Shown piece after piece: positions 48,001 to 54,953 of a DNA stretch of 64,000 nucleotides. Positions within the stretch are counted from its first letter, which is position 1; the number at the start of each line of letters is the position of its first letter. This DNA is from CANHBY01 sp031374415. GTDB lineage: Bacteria; Pseudomonadota; Gammaproteobacteria; Burkholderiales; Burkholderiaceae_C. Location: assembly GCA_031374415.1 (NCBI GenBank), contig JANMGB010000259.1, forward strand, positions 7,711-71,710, given 5' to 3'. The position numbers and the translations under genes were made by a program. The notes beneath the pieces are model-generated. The model made no database searches. It was given only the letters and a program-made list of their open reading frames with translations, and was not told where the DNA came from.

Positions 48001-48563
48001 GAGGTCGAGCAGGCCGTCTGAACGTTGACACTGGGGCCCTTGAGATTGAGCAGGTAGGACACCCGTGTGGTCAGAAAGTCTTTGTCATTGCCCGTGTGGC
48101 GCACCAAGAAAAAACCAACGGCCTGCATCAGCTTGGGGTTGGTGAGCAGGTTGTAGGGCATGTAGGCGTTGTGGCCTGAGCCACCGAAGACGCCGATGGC
48201 GCCCGCAAAGCGACTGGGCACGTGGCCCGCGTTCTCCAGGGCCTCCCAAGCACACTCGAGGAAGTGTCGGTGCTGGGGGTCCATGATGGCAGCCTCACGG
48301 GGGCTGAAACCAAAGAAGGGGGCGTCGAACATCTCCATGTCAGGCAGTACCGCACCGCGCTTGACGTAGTTGGGGTTGCTCAGCAGTGTCGGACTGACCC
48401 CTGCGGCCAGCAACTCGTCATCAGTGAAGGTGGTCAGCGACTCTACGCCCTCACGCAGGTTGTGCCAGTACTGCGCAATGTTGCGCGCCCCTGGGAAACG
48501 CCCCGCCATGCCCACCACGGCGATGTCGGTGTCAAAGGTGTCACTGGTGTAGGCGTCGCTCAT
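42024..48563 (-). CDS. type I PKS module KS-AT-KR-DH-ACP-TE
   Basis: The 2179-residue protein has, in order: KS (about 12-436, active Cys185 in TACSTS, His in VETHGTG and NIGH), AT (about 535-830, Ser634 in GHSMGE; AAHS where malonyl enzymes have HAFH), KR (about 885-1345, GGLGGVG and Tyr in VDYASAN), DH (about 1395-1665, HRIKGGEALIPG and HPAMMD), ACP (DLGGHSLL, Ser1799) and TE (about 1875-2130, GLCAGG with Cys1949 and a late HSTML). The KR comes before the DH, unlike the usual DH-KR order. It follows the NRPS gene by 143 bases, so it should extend the NRPS product by one ketide and release it. Confidence 0.95.
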   Translation of the reverse strand: MSDAYTSDTFDTDIAVVGMAGRFPGARNIAQYWHNLREGVESLTTFTDDELLAAGVSPTLLSNPNYVKRGAVLPDMEMFDAPFFGFSPREAAIMDPQHRHFLECAWEALENAGHVPSRFAGAIGVFGGSGHNAYMPYNLLTNPKLMQAVGFFLVRHTGNDKDFLTTRVSYLLNLKGPSVNVQTACSTSLVAIHTGVQSLLNRECDMVLAGGVTIELPHRHGYVYHEGEILSPDGHCHAFDADSKGTVFGSAVGVVVLRRLADAINDGDHIHAVIKGSAINNDGSGKMGYLAPSVDGQAQAIAEALALANVSPETISYVETHGTGTPVGDPIEIAALSQAFRQGTDAKGFCGVGSVKSNIGHTDTAAGVASFIKVALAMQHRELPASLHFKSPNPACEFERSPFYVNASLKPWTPPSGQPRRAGVSSLGVGGTNAHIVLEEAPARERSGPSREHQVLLLSAKTATALDANTAALATHFTEYPDTSLADAAYTLQVGRESMTRRRVLVSSSVQDAANALAHPDPKRLITETAPDGGRTVAFMFAGGGAQYPTMGAGLYASESVFRHAVDECLALLARHEQADFKSLLFPPAGQEKAAAQLLERPSMALPCLLTVQYAQAKLWMSWGLQPTAMIGHSMGEYTAAHLAGVFSLEDALRLVALRGRLFETLPEGGMLSVPLPEAELLALMGPELSIAALNGPQLSVASGPVAAIDALQQQLAGQEIDAARVRISVAAHSSMLEPILQEFGAFFQRIAMKPPTLPIISNVTGTWMTAQQATDPQYWVQHLRRTVRFADGLQVLLEDKSRVLLEVGPGRTLASLSRQHPARAADQPVLNSLRHPDEDVADQAFVLGVLGRLWAVGAPVDWDLVRGQEKRLRVPLPTYCFDHQRHWVEPGQSLTLAPEPTLDKRSDLADWFYQPIWQQRELPSVVTPAEPAAADGDAPTPSTCVLADDSPLSTRLIQRLRQGGAHVSVVRAGKTYLRKGDEFTLNPAQPDHYDRLVATLSTEGHAPQTVYHLWTLTGNKPIDPGLRGIDELRRLGFDSLLHLAQAVGHEDLSEPMHWCVVTDHLQRVAGETHLQPAKATVLGPCKVIPREFTNIRCHSVDVLLPPEGSVRERQLIECLLNECHAPAEEDVVAYRGMARWVQSYAPSPLAAPSIQAGLRAGGVYLITGGLGGVGLALAEHLASTLKAKLILVGRSPLPERKDWVTCLQSTDPHNATAKRIRQIMALEAHGAEVMVVAADVTNLNAMKTLLKQARARFGALQGVFHTAGVLNDGVIQLKDDATVSAVWAPKVQGTVVLEAAFQAVQADAPLDFMVLFSSISSFAGLAGQVDYASANAFLDAYAQDRMTRDGTHTVAVNWSQWQEVGMAAALAQQLGWVAPASAHVGHPLVAECIKDAPDEREYSSHFSIATHWLLDEHRIKGGEALIPGTGYLELVRAAFAHHPAPGPQVIELRDVTFLSPFVVHKGEDKELRVQFRRSSEGQHFTVMGHQPGVPEDRAWVENVRGEVSYVDPGVVALAPLAQIAERCRARAQVFDGTEKPLHLDFGPRWSNLRRIDFGHQEALARLSLPSAFEADLTQFKLHPAMMDMATAGAQALIPGFDEGTDFFVPASYGRVRILADLPPHILSHIRYKGDNGSNGDLAAYDISVMDEQGRVLVDIEEFLMIRVRDKALLAGSTGAPSHPAHPVTSKPKAVANELLALGLTQGILTAEGIQALHRILSAGAGPQVVVSAQDLRAVLAPLPSAVPRSQDTAAPVDDPHWVAPTTATEILIADMWGDMLGVARVSASANFFDLGGHSLLALQVINKLKKRTGKVLPLTALLEAPTVETLAALIEPKPEPGQAATTVEGASPKPRTVLSKTLITIRPAPAGGTPHAPLFFVHDGNGETLLYRTLALALRHEQAVYGLQPEIRTDGKVVHTTISAMAAAHVAQIRQVQAHGPYFLTGLCAGGVIAFEMARQLDDAGETTQFVGIIDAGDVQAKERPFRTASARLHRFLDTVSEDKGEPLWSRWVKVVPMVLRKGRNLIQYEISKRLQDSRNARVVQQLRQHSGGGADDQMPAPDITYLQVYEHAHKEHVPQGILRRADVVVFRAMKGDGTLADAPYIEKFVDPLLGWQGRVATPVSAEDIPGGHSTMLQEPHVRVLADRMQRHLDVALKKASSQAMTPPAVAQDASRKA

Positions 48564-48578
48564 ATCAAATCTCATTCC

Positions 48579-48599
48579 ACGGGCGCTTTATGCGCCCGT
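48579..48599. repeat. hairpin just upstream of the PKS start
   Basis: ACGGGCGC and GCGCCCGT (48579-48586, 48592-48599) form a perfect 8-bp stem with a TTTAT loop. It is 15 bases before the PKS start and has no T-run. It may affect ribosome access or protect a processed mRNA end in the NRPS-PKS transcript; the sequence does not decide. Confidence 0.55.
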
Positions 48600-48706
48600 T
48601 TCCAAACTGTCATACAAACCAAAACTCGCGAGCACGGTGCTCGCCAACATGCGCCTCGCGCGGCAAAGCACGGTCACCTGATCATCGGTGCCCTGCTTTT
48701 CGCAGC

Positions 48707-51700
48707 TCATCCCCGCGGCCCAGCTGAAGGCCGAACTTGGCGCCGTTGAAGCGCAGCCCGGCGGCCCTCAGCGCGGTCTTTGCCTTGCTGTGCAGCCGCC
48801 CCATCACCGCCCTCCTGGGACAGGTAAGCGCTCAAGCTTTGGATGGTCGGGAAGCGGAAAATGTCGGTGATCGACAAGTCACGCTGTAACACGTCACGCA
48901 ACTTGCGATGTACCTGAACCGCCAACAAAGAGTGCCCGCCAAGATCGAAGAAATTGTCACGCGTGCCCACTTGAGGCAGGTTGAGAACTTCCTTCCAAAC
49001 GGTGGCAATTTGCTGCTCGGTGTCACCCGCTGGCGGCACGTAGGCCTCGGCCACCGGGGCTTGGGCGCCATCCGGTGCCGGCAGGGCCTTGCGGTCCACC
49101 TTGCCGTTGGGTGTTTGAGGCAAGGCCGACAGGGTCACGAAGTGTGAAGGCACCATGTAGTCGGGCAAGCGGTCCCGGAGGTGCTCTTTGAGCTCAGTCA
49201 CGGTCGGTGATTGCTGCCCGGCCACCACGAAGTAGGCCACGAGCCGCAAGTCACCCGGAATGTCTTCACGCGCCACCACCACGGTTTCACGCACCGCCAG
49301 GTGATGGAGCAAGGCGGCTTCGATCTCGCCAAGTTCGATGCGGTAGCCACGCACTTTGACCTGGTGATCCAGGCGGCCCAGGAACTCGACCGTACCGTCC
49401 GGCCTGAACATGGCCAGGTCACCGGTGCGGTACACACGCCCCCCTGTGGCGCCTCGAACGGGGTGCGCGATGAAGCGCTCCGCGGTCAGCTCGGGTCGGT
49501 GCAGGTAGCCGCGAACGACACCACGCCCGCCGATGATCAACTCGCCTGGCACACCCACTGGCACCGGTTGTTGGCGGGTGTCGAGGACGTAGAGCTCTTG
49601 GTTCACCAAGGGACGCCCGAGCGGCACAATGCCGTCAATACGCTCGACTCGGTGCACAGCCGACCAGATGGTGGTCTCGGTCGGGCCGTACATGTTCATG
49701 ACCTCGCCCTGGCTGAGCAGGCTCTTGAGCTCCTGGGCCAATGAGGGCGGAAAGGCCTCGCCACCGATCATCATGCGTTTGAGCTGCGACAGGCCCTGCT
49801 TGGCCTTGTCATCAAGCAGAAGCATGCGGGCCATCGAGGGGGTGCATTGCAAATGCGTCACCCCGTGGCGCTGCATCAGGGCAGGCAGGGCATGGTCGGC
49901 GCTGGCCGAACGGCGCGGGGTCGCGATTTTGCGCAACTCGTTCAGATCGGTGAGGTGAGTCATGACCGTGGCGGAATCAATGCCAAAGTCGATCAGGCAG
50001 GCAATGTCGTCAACGCCGATGGCCTTGAGCTTGTCGATCATGACCAGGCAAGCCTCGGGCGTGCCGAACAGGCCACTGGTCTCGTAGTAGCGATTGAACG
50101 AGTGCTCAAGCAGGCCCGTCATCTCGTCGTCACTCAGGCTTTGCAGGTCAACGCCCGCGGCCGAGGTGTCCATGCCGTCGCGCTTCTTAAAGGCAGGGAA
50201 CGACCAGGCGTATTGCTTGATGAGGCTGACTGAGCTGCGCAGGTACTCGATGAGCGGCAAGCGCACCTTCTCGCGCACATCGGCTTCATCCGACCCCACC
50301 AGCGTGTGCAGCATCAGGGACACATAGCCCTCACCGGGGTGCCCAGAGTCCTTCCACGCCTGGCGGTAGGCGGCGAGTTTGCCGGTGAGCTCGTCCACGC
50401 TTTGACCCAGCAAGTGGGTCAGGACAAAGGCACCCAGGCGACCCGCCGCGGCGAAGGTTTCCGGGTTACCGGCTGAGGTCACCCAGATCGGCAACTCTTT
50501 TTGCACCGGGCGCGGCAAGATGCTGATGTCGACCATCTCACCCGTCGCGCCAGGAAAACCGACCTTCTCACCACGCCACAGTTTGCGCACGACGTCGATG
50601 TCGCGCAGCATGACTTGCTTGTTGGTGGCGAAATTTTCTGGGCGCAGCACAAAGTCGTTGGGCTGCCAGCCCGACGCAAACGAGATGCCCACGCGACCGC
50701 GAGAGATGTTGTCAACCACCGACCAGTCTTCAGCCACACGGATGGGGTGGTGCAAGGGCAGCACGACGCTGCCGGCGCGGATTTGAATGCGCTCGGTCAC
50801 CGCCGCAATGGCCGCACTGGTGACTGCCGGGTTGGGATACAAACCACCGAAGGCATGGAAGTGCCGCTCCGGCGTCCAGATGGCTGCAAAGCCGTGCTGG
50901 TCGCCATAACGCGCGCCGTCGAGCAACAGCTTGTATTTGTTGTCGTTGTTTTCAGACTCATCGCTCGAAAAGTAGAACAAGCTGAAATCAATCGGGCGTG
51001 CCGCATGAGGCCCACGAGCCGGCGTGGCCGCAGAGCGGTCTTCGTTGGTGGCAATCACCACCTTGTAGCCACGGGCGAGCGTCCAGCACAGCTCGAGCAC
51101 GGAAATGTCGAAGCTCAAACTCGTGACCGCCAACCAAACGCCTGCAGGGTCTTGGCCCAGGTGCTGGTCCATGCCCGCGAAAAAATTGACGGCGTTGCGG
51201 TGCTCCACCATCACACCCTTGGGCTTGCCCGTCGAGCCCGAGGTGTAGATGACGTAGGCCAGGTGCTTGGGCTCGGCGCCGCCATCGAAACGCTCGGCGG
51301 ATTCTTTGCCGATGCTGTCCCAATCGGCATCCAAGGCAATGACCGTGGCGCGGTGCGGCGGCAGGTCAGCGCGCAGGCGCTCTTGCGTCAGCAACACAGG
51401 CACCTTGGCATCTTCGACCATGTAGGCGATGCGATCTTTGGGATAGCTCGGGTCGAGGGGCAGATAAGCCCCACCCGCCTTTTGAATGGCCAGCAAGCCG
51501 ACCATCATCTCAATGGAGCGCTCAGTGCACAGGCCCACCAACACATCCGGCCCCACCCCCAACGAAGCCAGGCGCCGAGCCAACTGATTGGCGCGGCGAT
51601 CCAACTCGCTATAGCTGAGAGCCTGGTCTTCACAGACCAGAGCGATGTGCTCCGGGGTGCGGGCGACCTGCTCTTCAATCAGACGGTGCACGCAAGCATC

Positions 51701-53401
51701 CGAGCGCCAAGGGCCTTCGGTGGCATTCCACTGAGTGAGCACCTGGGCTTGCTCAGCAGCGCCCAGCAACGGCAACTCAGACAAATGACGTTGCGGATCG
51801 GCATCGGCGGCGCGAATCAGGGTGGCCCATTGGGACTGCATCTGGGCGACCACCGCGGCATTGAGCTTGGTGGCATCAAAGCACCAACGGCTTTGCTCAC
51901 CTTGGCGACTCACGGCAATGGTGAGCTCGCTGCCAGGCAAGGGCTGAGCGGCATCCAGGCTGTCAACGATGATGACGGCCACGGGCAACACGCGCGGTGA
52001 GCCGTTGAGGGCCATGGCGCGAAGTTCGGGCGCCCGGGCGACCAGATCTGTGGCGTAGGTGACGCGCTTTCTGAGTTGAGTGAGTTCAGCCTGAGCTGCC
52101 GCCACGACCGCACCCGCACCTTGCGAAAAATCGAAGCTCATGCGCAAGGGCACTTGCCTTGCAAACCACCCCTCGACACCCCGAACCGCAGCGCTCAACG
52201 TGGCGTCGGAGAAGCCCACATCGAACACATCTTTGTCAGTCAGACGGGCCAGGTAGGCCAAAGTCAACGCCAGCACCTGATCCGCGCGCTCAGCACCCAG
52301 CGCGGGAGTGCCCGGCACAGGGGCATCACTGTGGCTGTAGTTGGCCCCGACCAACGGGGCACTGCGATCAATGTAGGGCAACTCAAGCAGCGTTTGACTG
52401 GCCAGGCGTTGTTGCCAGAAGCCCTCAAAACGAGCCACATCGGCGTTCAGGGTGGTCAGGCGGTCGGCCAGGGCCGGTGTCAAGGCATCAAACAACAAAC
52501 CAGTGCGCAGCTGGAAGTGGGCTGCCGCCTCTTGGGCTGTCAAGACCTTGCCGTCCAAGGTCTCAAAACGCTGGAGCTTGATGTCCTGGCTGCCGGTGGC
52601 CACGGTCACGGCTTCGGCATCCACGGTGACCAAGGTGCCGGGCGCAGCACCTGAGGCGGTGTCCGTGACCGTCACTGCGCCCACCAACAGGGGCTGCCCG
52701 CTCCAGCTGGCTTTGGCGCCGCCTATCGGGTTGGCGTAACTGCCAAAATCGAGAGCGCGAATCAGCGTAGCGATGTGCGATGCATCCAGGGCCCAGTCGA
52801 TGGCGCACGCGGCAGCGGGCCGGTCTTTTCGGCCGTAGTAGCGCCCGATCGGGGCTGACTGAGGTTGCGCCTGCAAGCTGCCTGCCATGAGGCCACGCAC
52901 GACAGGCTCAAAGCTGTCCATGCCCGCTTCAAAGCACTTGGTGTTGAGCGTGAGGGCCGTCTCATCAGGGGCCAGACTGACAGCACGTTGAGCAAGGATG
53001 GCGCCCTGGTCCACCTGTGCCGTCATCAGGTGCCAAGTGATGCCATGTTCAGCCTCACCGTTGAGCATCGCCCAGATGGGGGTGTTCAAACCACCGTACG
53101 CTGGCAGGGGACCGTCGTGAAAGTTGATCGCTGCGCGAGTTGGCAGGGCAATGACTTCGGGGGGCAGTACCGAGAGATTGGTGATGCTGAAAAGATAGTC
53201 GAAGGGCCGCAGATCCTGGCTAGAGAGCATGGCCTGTGCGTTGTCCAATACTCGAATACCGCGCTCGGCAGCCCAACGTTTGATGGGCTGAGCGCCTGAC
53301 ACGACCGCAACGATGTGGTGGCCTGCTTGCTCAAGAGTTTGAGCACATTGGATCAATAGGGACTCGGAACCGACCAGAACGCAGCGCCATGAATTAGACA
53401 T
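48707..53401 (-). CDS. single-module NRPS with formyltransferase and an LLM monooxygenase inside the adenylation domain
   Basis: 1564 residues. Order: formyltransferase domain (about 1-200; INFHDGPLP with His95 and Asp131, as in Fmt) with a C-terminal accessory part; a truncated condensation lobe (about 320-560) without HHxxxDG; an adenylation domain whose motifs A1-A4 (LSYSEL, YTSGSTGKPKG, FDIS) are separated from A5-A10 (NMYGPTE to NGKVDR) by a luciferase-like monooxygenase of MupA/Atu3671 type (about 795-1160; IWTPERHFHAFGG, SFASGWQPNDF); then PCP (DLGGHSLL, Ser1491). Pocket residues read D-I-L-Q-M-G-M-I-W-K, near the glycine code. The C-terminal tail is Arg/Gln-rich. The start ATG 53401 is preferred over TTG 53416. 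It leads the NRPS-PKS row. Confidence 0.95.
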   Translation of the reverse strand: MSNSWRCVLVGSESLLIQCAQTLEQAGHHIVAVVSGAQPIKRWAAERGIRVLDNAQAMLSSQDLRPFDYLFSITNLSVLPPEVIALPTRAAINFHDGPLPAYGGLNTPIWAMLNGEAEHGITWHLMTAQVDQGAILAQRAVSLAPDETALTLNTKCFEAGMDSFEPVVRGLMAGSLQAQPQSAPIGRYYGRKDRPAAACAIDWALDASHIATLIRALDFGSYANPIGGAKASWSGQPLLVGAVTVTDTASGAAPGTLVTVDAEAVTVATGSQDIKLQRFETLDGKVLTAQEAAAHFQLRTGLLFDALTPALADRLTTLNADVARFEGFWQQRLASQTLLELPYIDRSAPLVGANYSHSDAPVPGTPALGAERADQVLALTLAYLARLTDKDVFDVGFSDATLSAAVRGVEGWFARQVPLRMSFDFSQGAGAVVAAAQAELTQLRKRVTYATDLVARAPELRAMALNGSPRVLPVAVIIVDSLDAAQPLPGSELTIAVSRQGEQSRWCFDATKLNAAVVAQMQSQWATLIRAADADPQRHLSELPLLGAAEQAQVLTQWNATEGPWRSDACVHRLIEEQVARTPEHIALVCEDQALSYSELDRRANQLARRLASLGVGPDVLVGLCTERSIEMMVGLLAIQKAGGAYLPLDPSYPKDRIAYMVEDAKVPVLLTQERLRADLPPHRATVIALDADWDSIGKESAERFDGGAEPKHLAYVIYTSGSTGKPKGVMVEHRNAVNFFAGMDQHLGQDPAGVWLAVTSLSFDISVLELCWTLARGYKVVIATNEDRSAATPARGPHAARPIDFSLFYFSSDESENNDNKYKLLLDGARYGDQHGFAAIWTPERHFHAFGGLYPNPAVTSAAIAAVTERIQIRAGSVVLPLHHPIRVAEDWSVVDNISRGRVGISFASGWQPNDFVLRPENFATNKQVMLRDIDVVRKLWRGEKVGFPGATGEMVDISILPRPVQKELPIWVTSAGNPETFAAAGRLGAFVLTHLLGQSVDELTGKLAAYRQAWKDSGHPGEGYVSLMLHTLVGSDEADVREKVRLPLIEYLRSSVSLIKQYAWSFPAFKKRDGMDTSAAGVDLQSLSDDEMTGLLEHSFNRYYETSGLFGTPEACLVMIDKLKAIGVDDIACLIDFGIDSATVMTHLTDLNELRKIATPRRSASADHALPALMQRHGVTHLQCTPSMARMLLLDDKAKQGLSQLKRMMIGGEAFPPSLAQELKSLLSQGEVMNMYGPTETTIWSAVHRVERIDGIVPLGRPLVNQELYVLDTRQQPVPVGVPGELIIGGRGVVRGYLHRPELTAERFIAHPVRGATGGRVYRTGDLAMFRPDGTVEFLGRLDHQVKVRGYRIELGEIEAALLHHLAVRETVVVAREDIPGDLRLVAYFVVAGQQSPTVTELKEHLRDRLPDYMVPSHFVTLSALPQTPNGKVDRKALPAPDGAQAPVAEAYVPPAGDTEQQIATVWKEVLNLPQVGTRDNFFDLGGHSLLAVQVHRKLRDVLQRDLSITDIFRFPTIQSLSAYLSQEGGDGAAAQQGKDRAEGRRAALQRRQVRPSAGPRG

Positions 53402-53759
53402 AGTTTGTAGTATCAATTTCGGAAAATAGAATTCGACTGTTGATCAAGCTCGCCAATAAGCGGTCGTGTCAGGAACTGCTGCTTCCACAGTGAGCGTTTG
53501 CCCTCACCGTGAGGGCTGACGCAGCTGTATTATCGACCCGCCAATGGGCTTTAGGCGAGGTCATCTTCCCCTCATTTTGGGGGACAGCGTGCGGTTTGAC
53601 CGTGCATTTGGCGGATGCGCGCAACCCCAAGTCAGGCGCTAAAAACGCAGTTTCAACGCACAAAATCCGATTCCTGCACGGATTGTTTGCAGCGAGATAA
53701 ACCGGATTGCTGTACTCGGGCGTTGCCCAAAAAGCACAGTAGACCAAACTGCTCAAGGA
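53402..53759. other. intergenic region upstream of the NRPS gene
   Basis: About 360 bases between the NRPS start and the SGNH lipoprotein stop. I see no credible gene: short frames here lack ribosome binding sites. It contains the 17-bp dyad at 53500-53516 and AT-richer DNA next to the NRPS start, so it probably holds the NRPS promoter; I cannot place the -35 and -10 boxes with confidence. Confidence 0.6.
53500..53516. promoter_or_regulatory. 17-bp dyad, candidate operator
   Basis: GCCCTCAC and GTGAGGGC are perfect arms about a single central C. Such a tight dyad cannot make a good RNA loop and looks like a protein-binding site. It lies 99 bases upstream of the NRPS start, in the region where its promoter should be. 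No regulator gene is adjacent. Confidence 0.4.
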
Positions 53760-54953
53760 TCAAGGGGCTGGCCACCAAGTGGCAGCGTCATCGCTGGGGT
53801 CAAAGTACAGTGGGTTGCTGGCGTCGAGTTGGGAGAAACGTTTTACACACTGTTTCATGTGGCGGCCAGACCGCCAGGAGGCGACCCAACCCGTTTCTCG
53901 TTGAGACCACTGCGTCCAAAACACACTGCAAAACTGGTCCCGATATTGGCTTTGACAGGCCGGCAAGCTGAGGGTGGTGGCTTGTGCCAAGTCAGCAGAG
54001 ATCACCTCCCAGGCGACTTCCTGTAGAGATCGAGCCTGCGTGGCGGTGACCCCCTCTGGCGCCCAAGCGCCCACGGGGGAGCGCTGGTAAATGGCCCCGA
54101 AATTCAGCAGCGCCGTGTAATAACTGCCCAGGGGTGTCAGGTGCACTTGGTCGGAAAACAACAACTCGACGGTGGCAGCCACGCTAGCTTGCGTGACACC
54201 TGGCAAGCCCTGCGCGCTCGTGGCCCGCTCAATCAACTGCGCCAGGGCAGCCCCCGCCGGGATGGTGTGGACGCGATCGGCCCTGCCCTTGGCTGCCAAA
54301 GACATATTGACGCGGGTAGCGACGCAACGCCACATCGGCGAGGCCGCACGCTCATAGGCGATCCAGTCCGCCGGCTGGCTGGTATCCCTGATGTTGGACC
54401 AAGGCTCAAACAGGTAAGTTTGAGCCTTTGAGTTGGCCGCCATAGAGCGCTCATGAAAATGAAGCAAAGCCGGGATCGTGTCTTCCCAAATGAGTGAACC
54501 CGCCAGACCATGAAGCTCGGTCATCAACAGCGTGTCATAGGGGCCACCGGGCACGGTTTGGGGCGCACGCAACTCGGCCAGGACATCGAGTCCCTGACCC
54601 TCACGGTTGTCGCCTTGCCTGTAGCCTGACCAGGGCTCGCTGCCCGGCGCCCCTCGGGTGCGCGCTTGGATGGATGAACCCACCACAATCTGGTGGTTAA
54701 ACCACAGTGGCTTGGACAAACTCTCTGCGATGCTTGCCAGATGGGCTGGCATGGGTACGTTGGTCAAACTATGACCCGATATGAATACTCGCGCAGCCTC
54801 ACGCGCCACAGGCACAGGCTTGGCCATGGTTTCCAGTGCCAAAGGAGAAGCCGGTCGGGGGGACGGGGCGCAGGCACAAAGCATCATCACCCCAAACACC
54901 ACAAGAGCCTGTGCACGAAGGCGAAACCAACGGAGTGGCAACATAGATTTCAT
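53760..54953 (-). CDS. SGNH-hydrolase-like lipoprotein
   Basis: A 397-residue exported protein. The N-terminus is a lipoprotein signal (ALVVFGVMMLCACAPS, with lipobox ending in Cys). ISGHSLTN takes the place of the GDSL block I, and DQVHLTPLGSYY gives the DxxH of block V, both as in SGNH esterases; length is greater than usual. The substrate is unknown; an acyl-ester or polysaccharide acetyl group would fit. Its start overlaps the J-like gene's stop by four bases (ATGA), so it is part of the chaperone-like operon. Confidence 0.75.
   Translation of the reverse strand: MKSMLPLRWFRLRAQALVVFGVMMLCACAPSPRPASPLALETMAKPVPVAREAARVFISGHSLTNVPMPAHLASIAESLSKPLWFNHQIVVGSSIQARTRGAPGSEPWSGYRQGDNREGQGLDVLAELRAPQTVPGGPYDTLLMTELHGLAGSLIWEDTIPALLHFHERSMAANSKAQTYLFEPWSNIRDTSQPADWIAYERAASPMWRCVATRVNMSLAAKGRADRVHTIPAGAALAQLIERATSAQGLPGVTQASVAATVELLFSDQVHLTPLGSYYTALLNFGAIYQRSPVGAWAPEGVTATQARSLQEVAWEVISADLAQATTLSLPACQSQYRDQFCSVFWTQWSQRETGWVASWRSGRHMKQCVKRFSQLDASNPLYFDPSDDAATWWPAP

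Noticed and set aside
42787..48749. Long plus-strand frames under the PKS gene
   Set aside because: High-GC shadows; the minus-strand frame has full PKS motifs.
53509..53700. A 63-residue plus-strand frame upstream of the NRPS gene
   Set aside because: No ribosome binding site, no recognisable pattern, and it overlaps the candidate operator.
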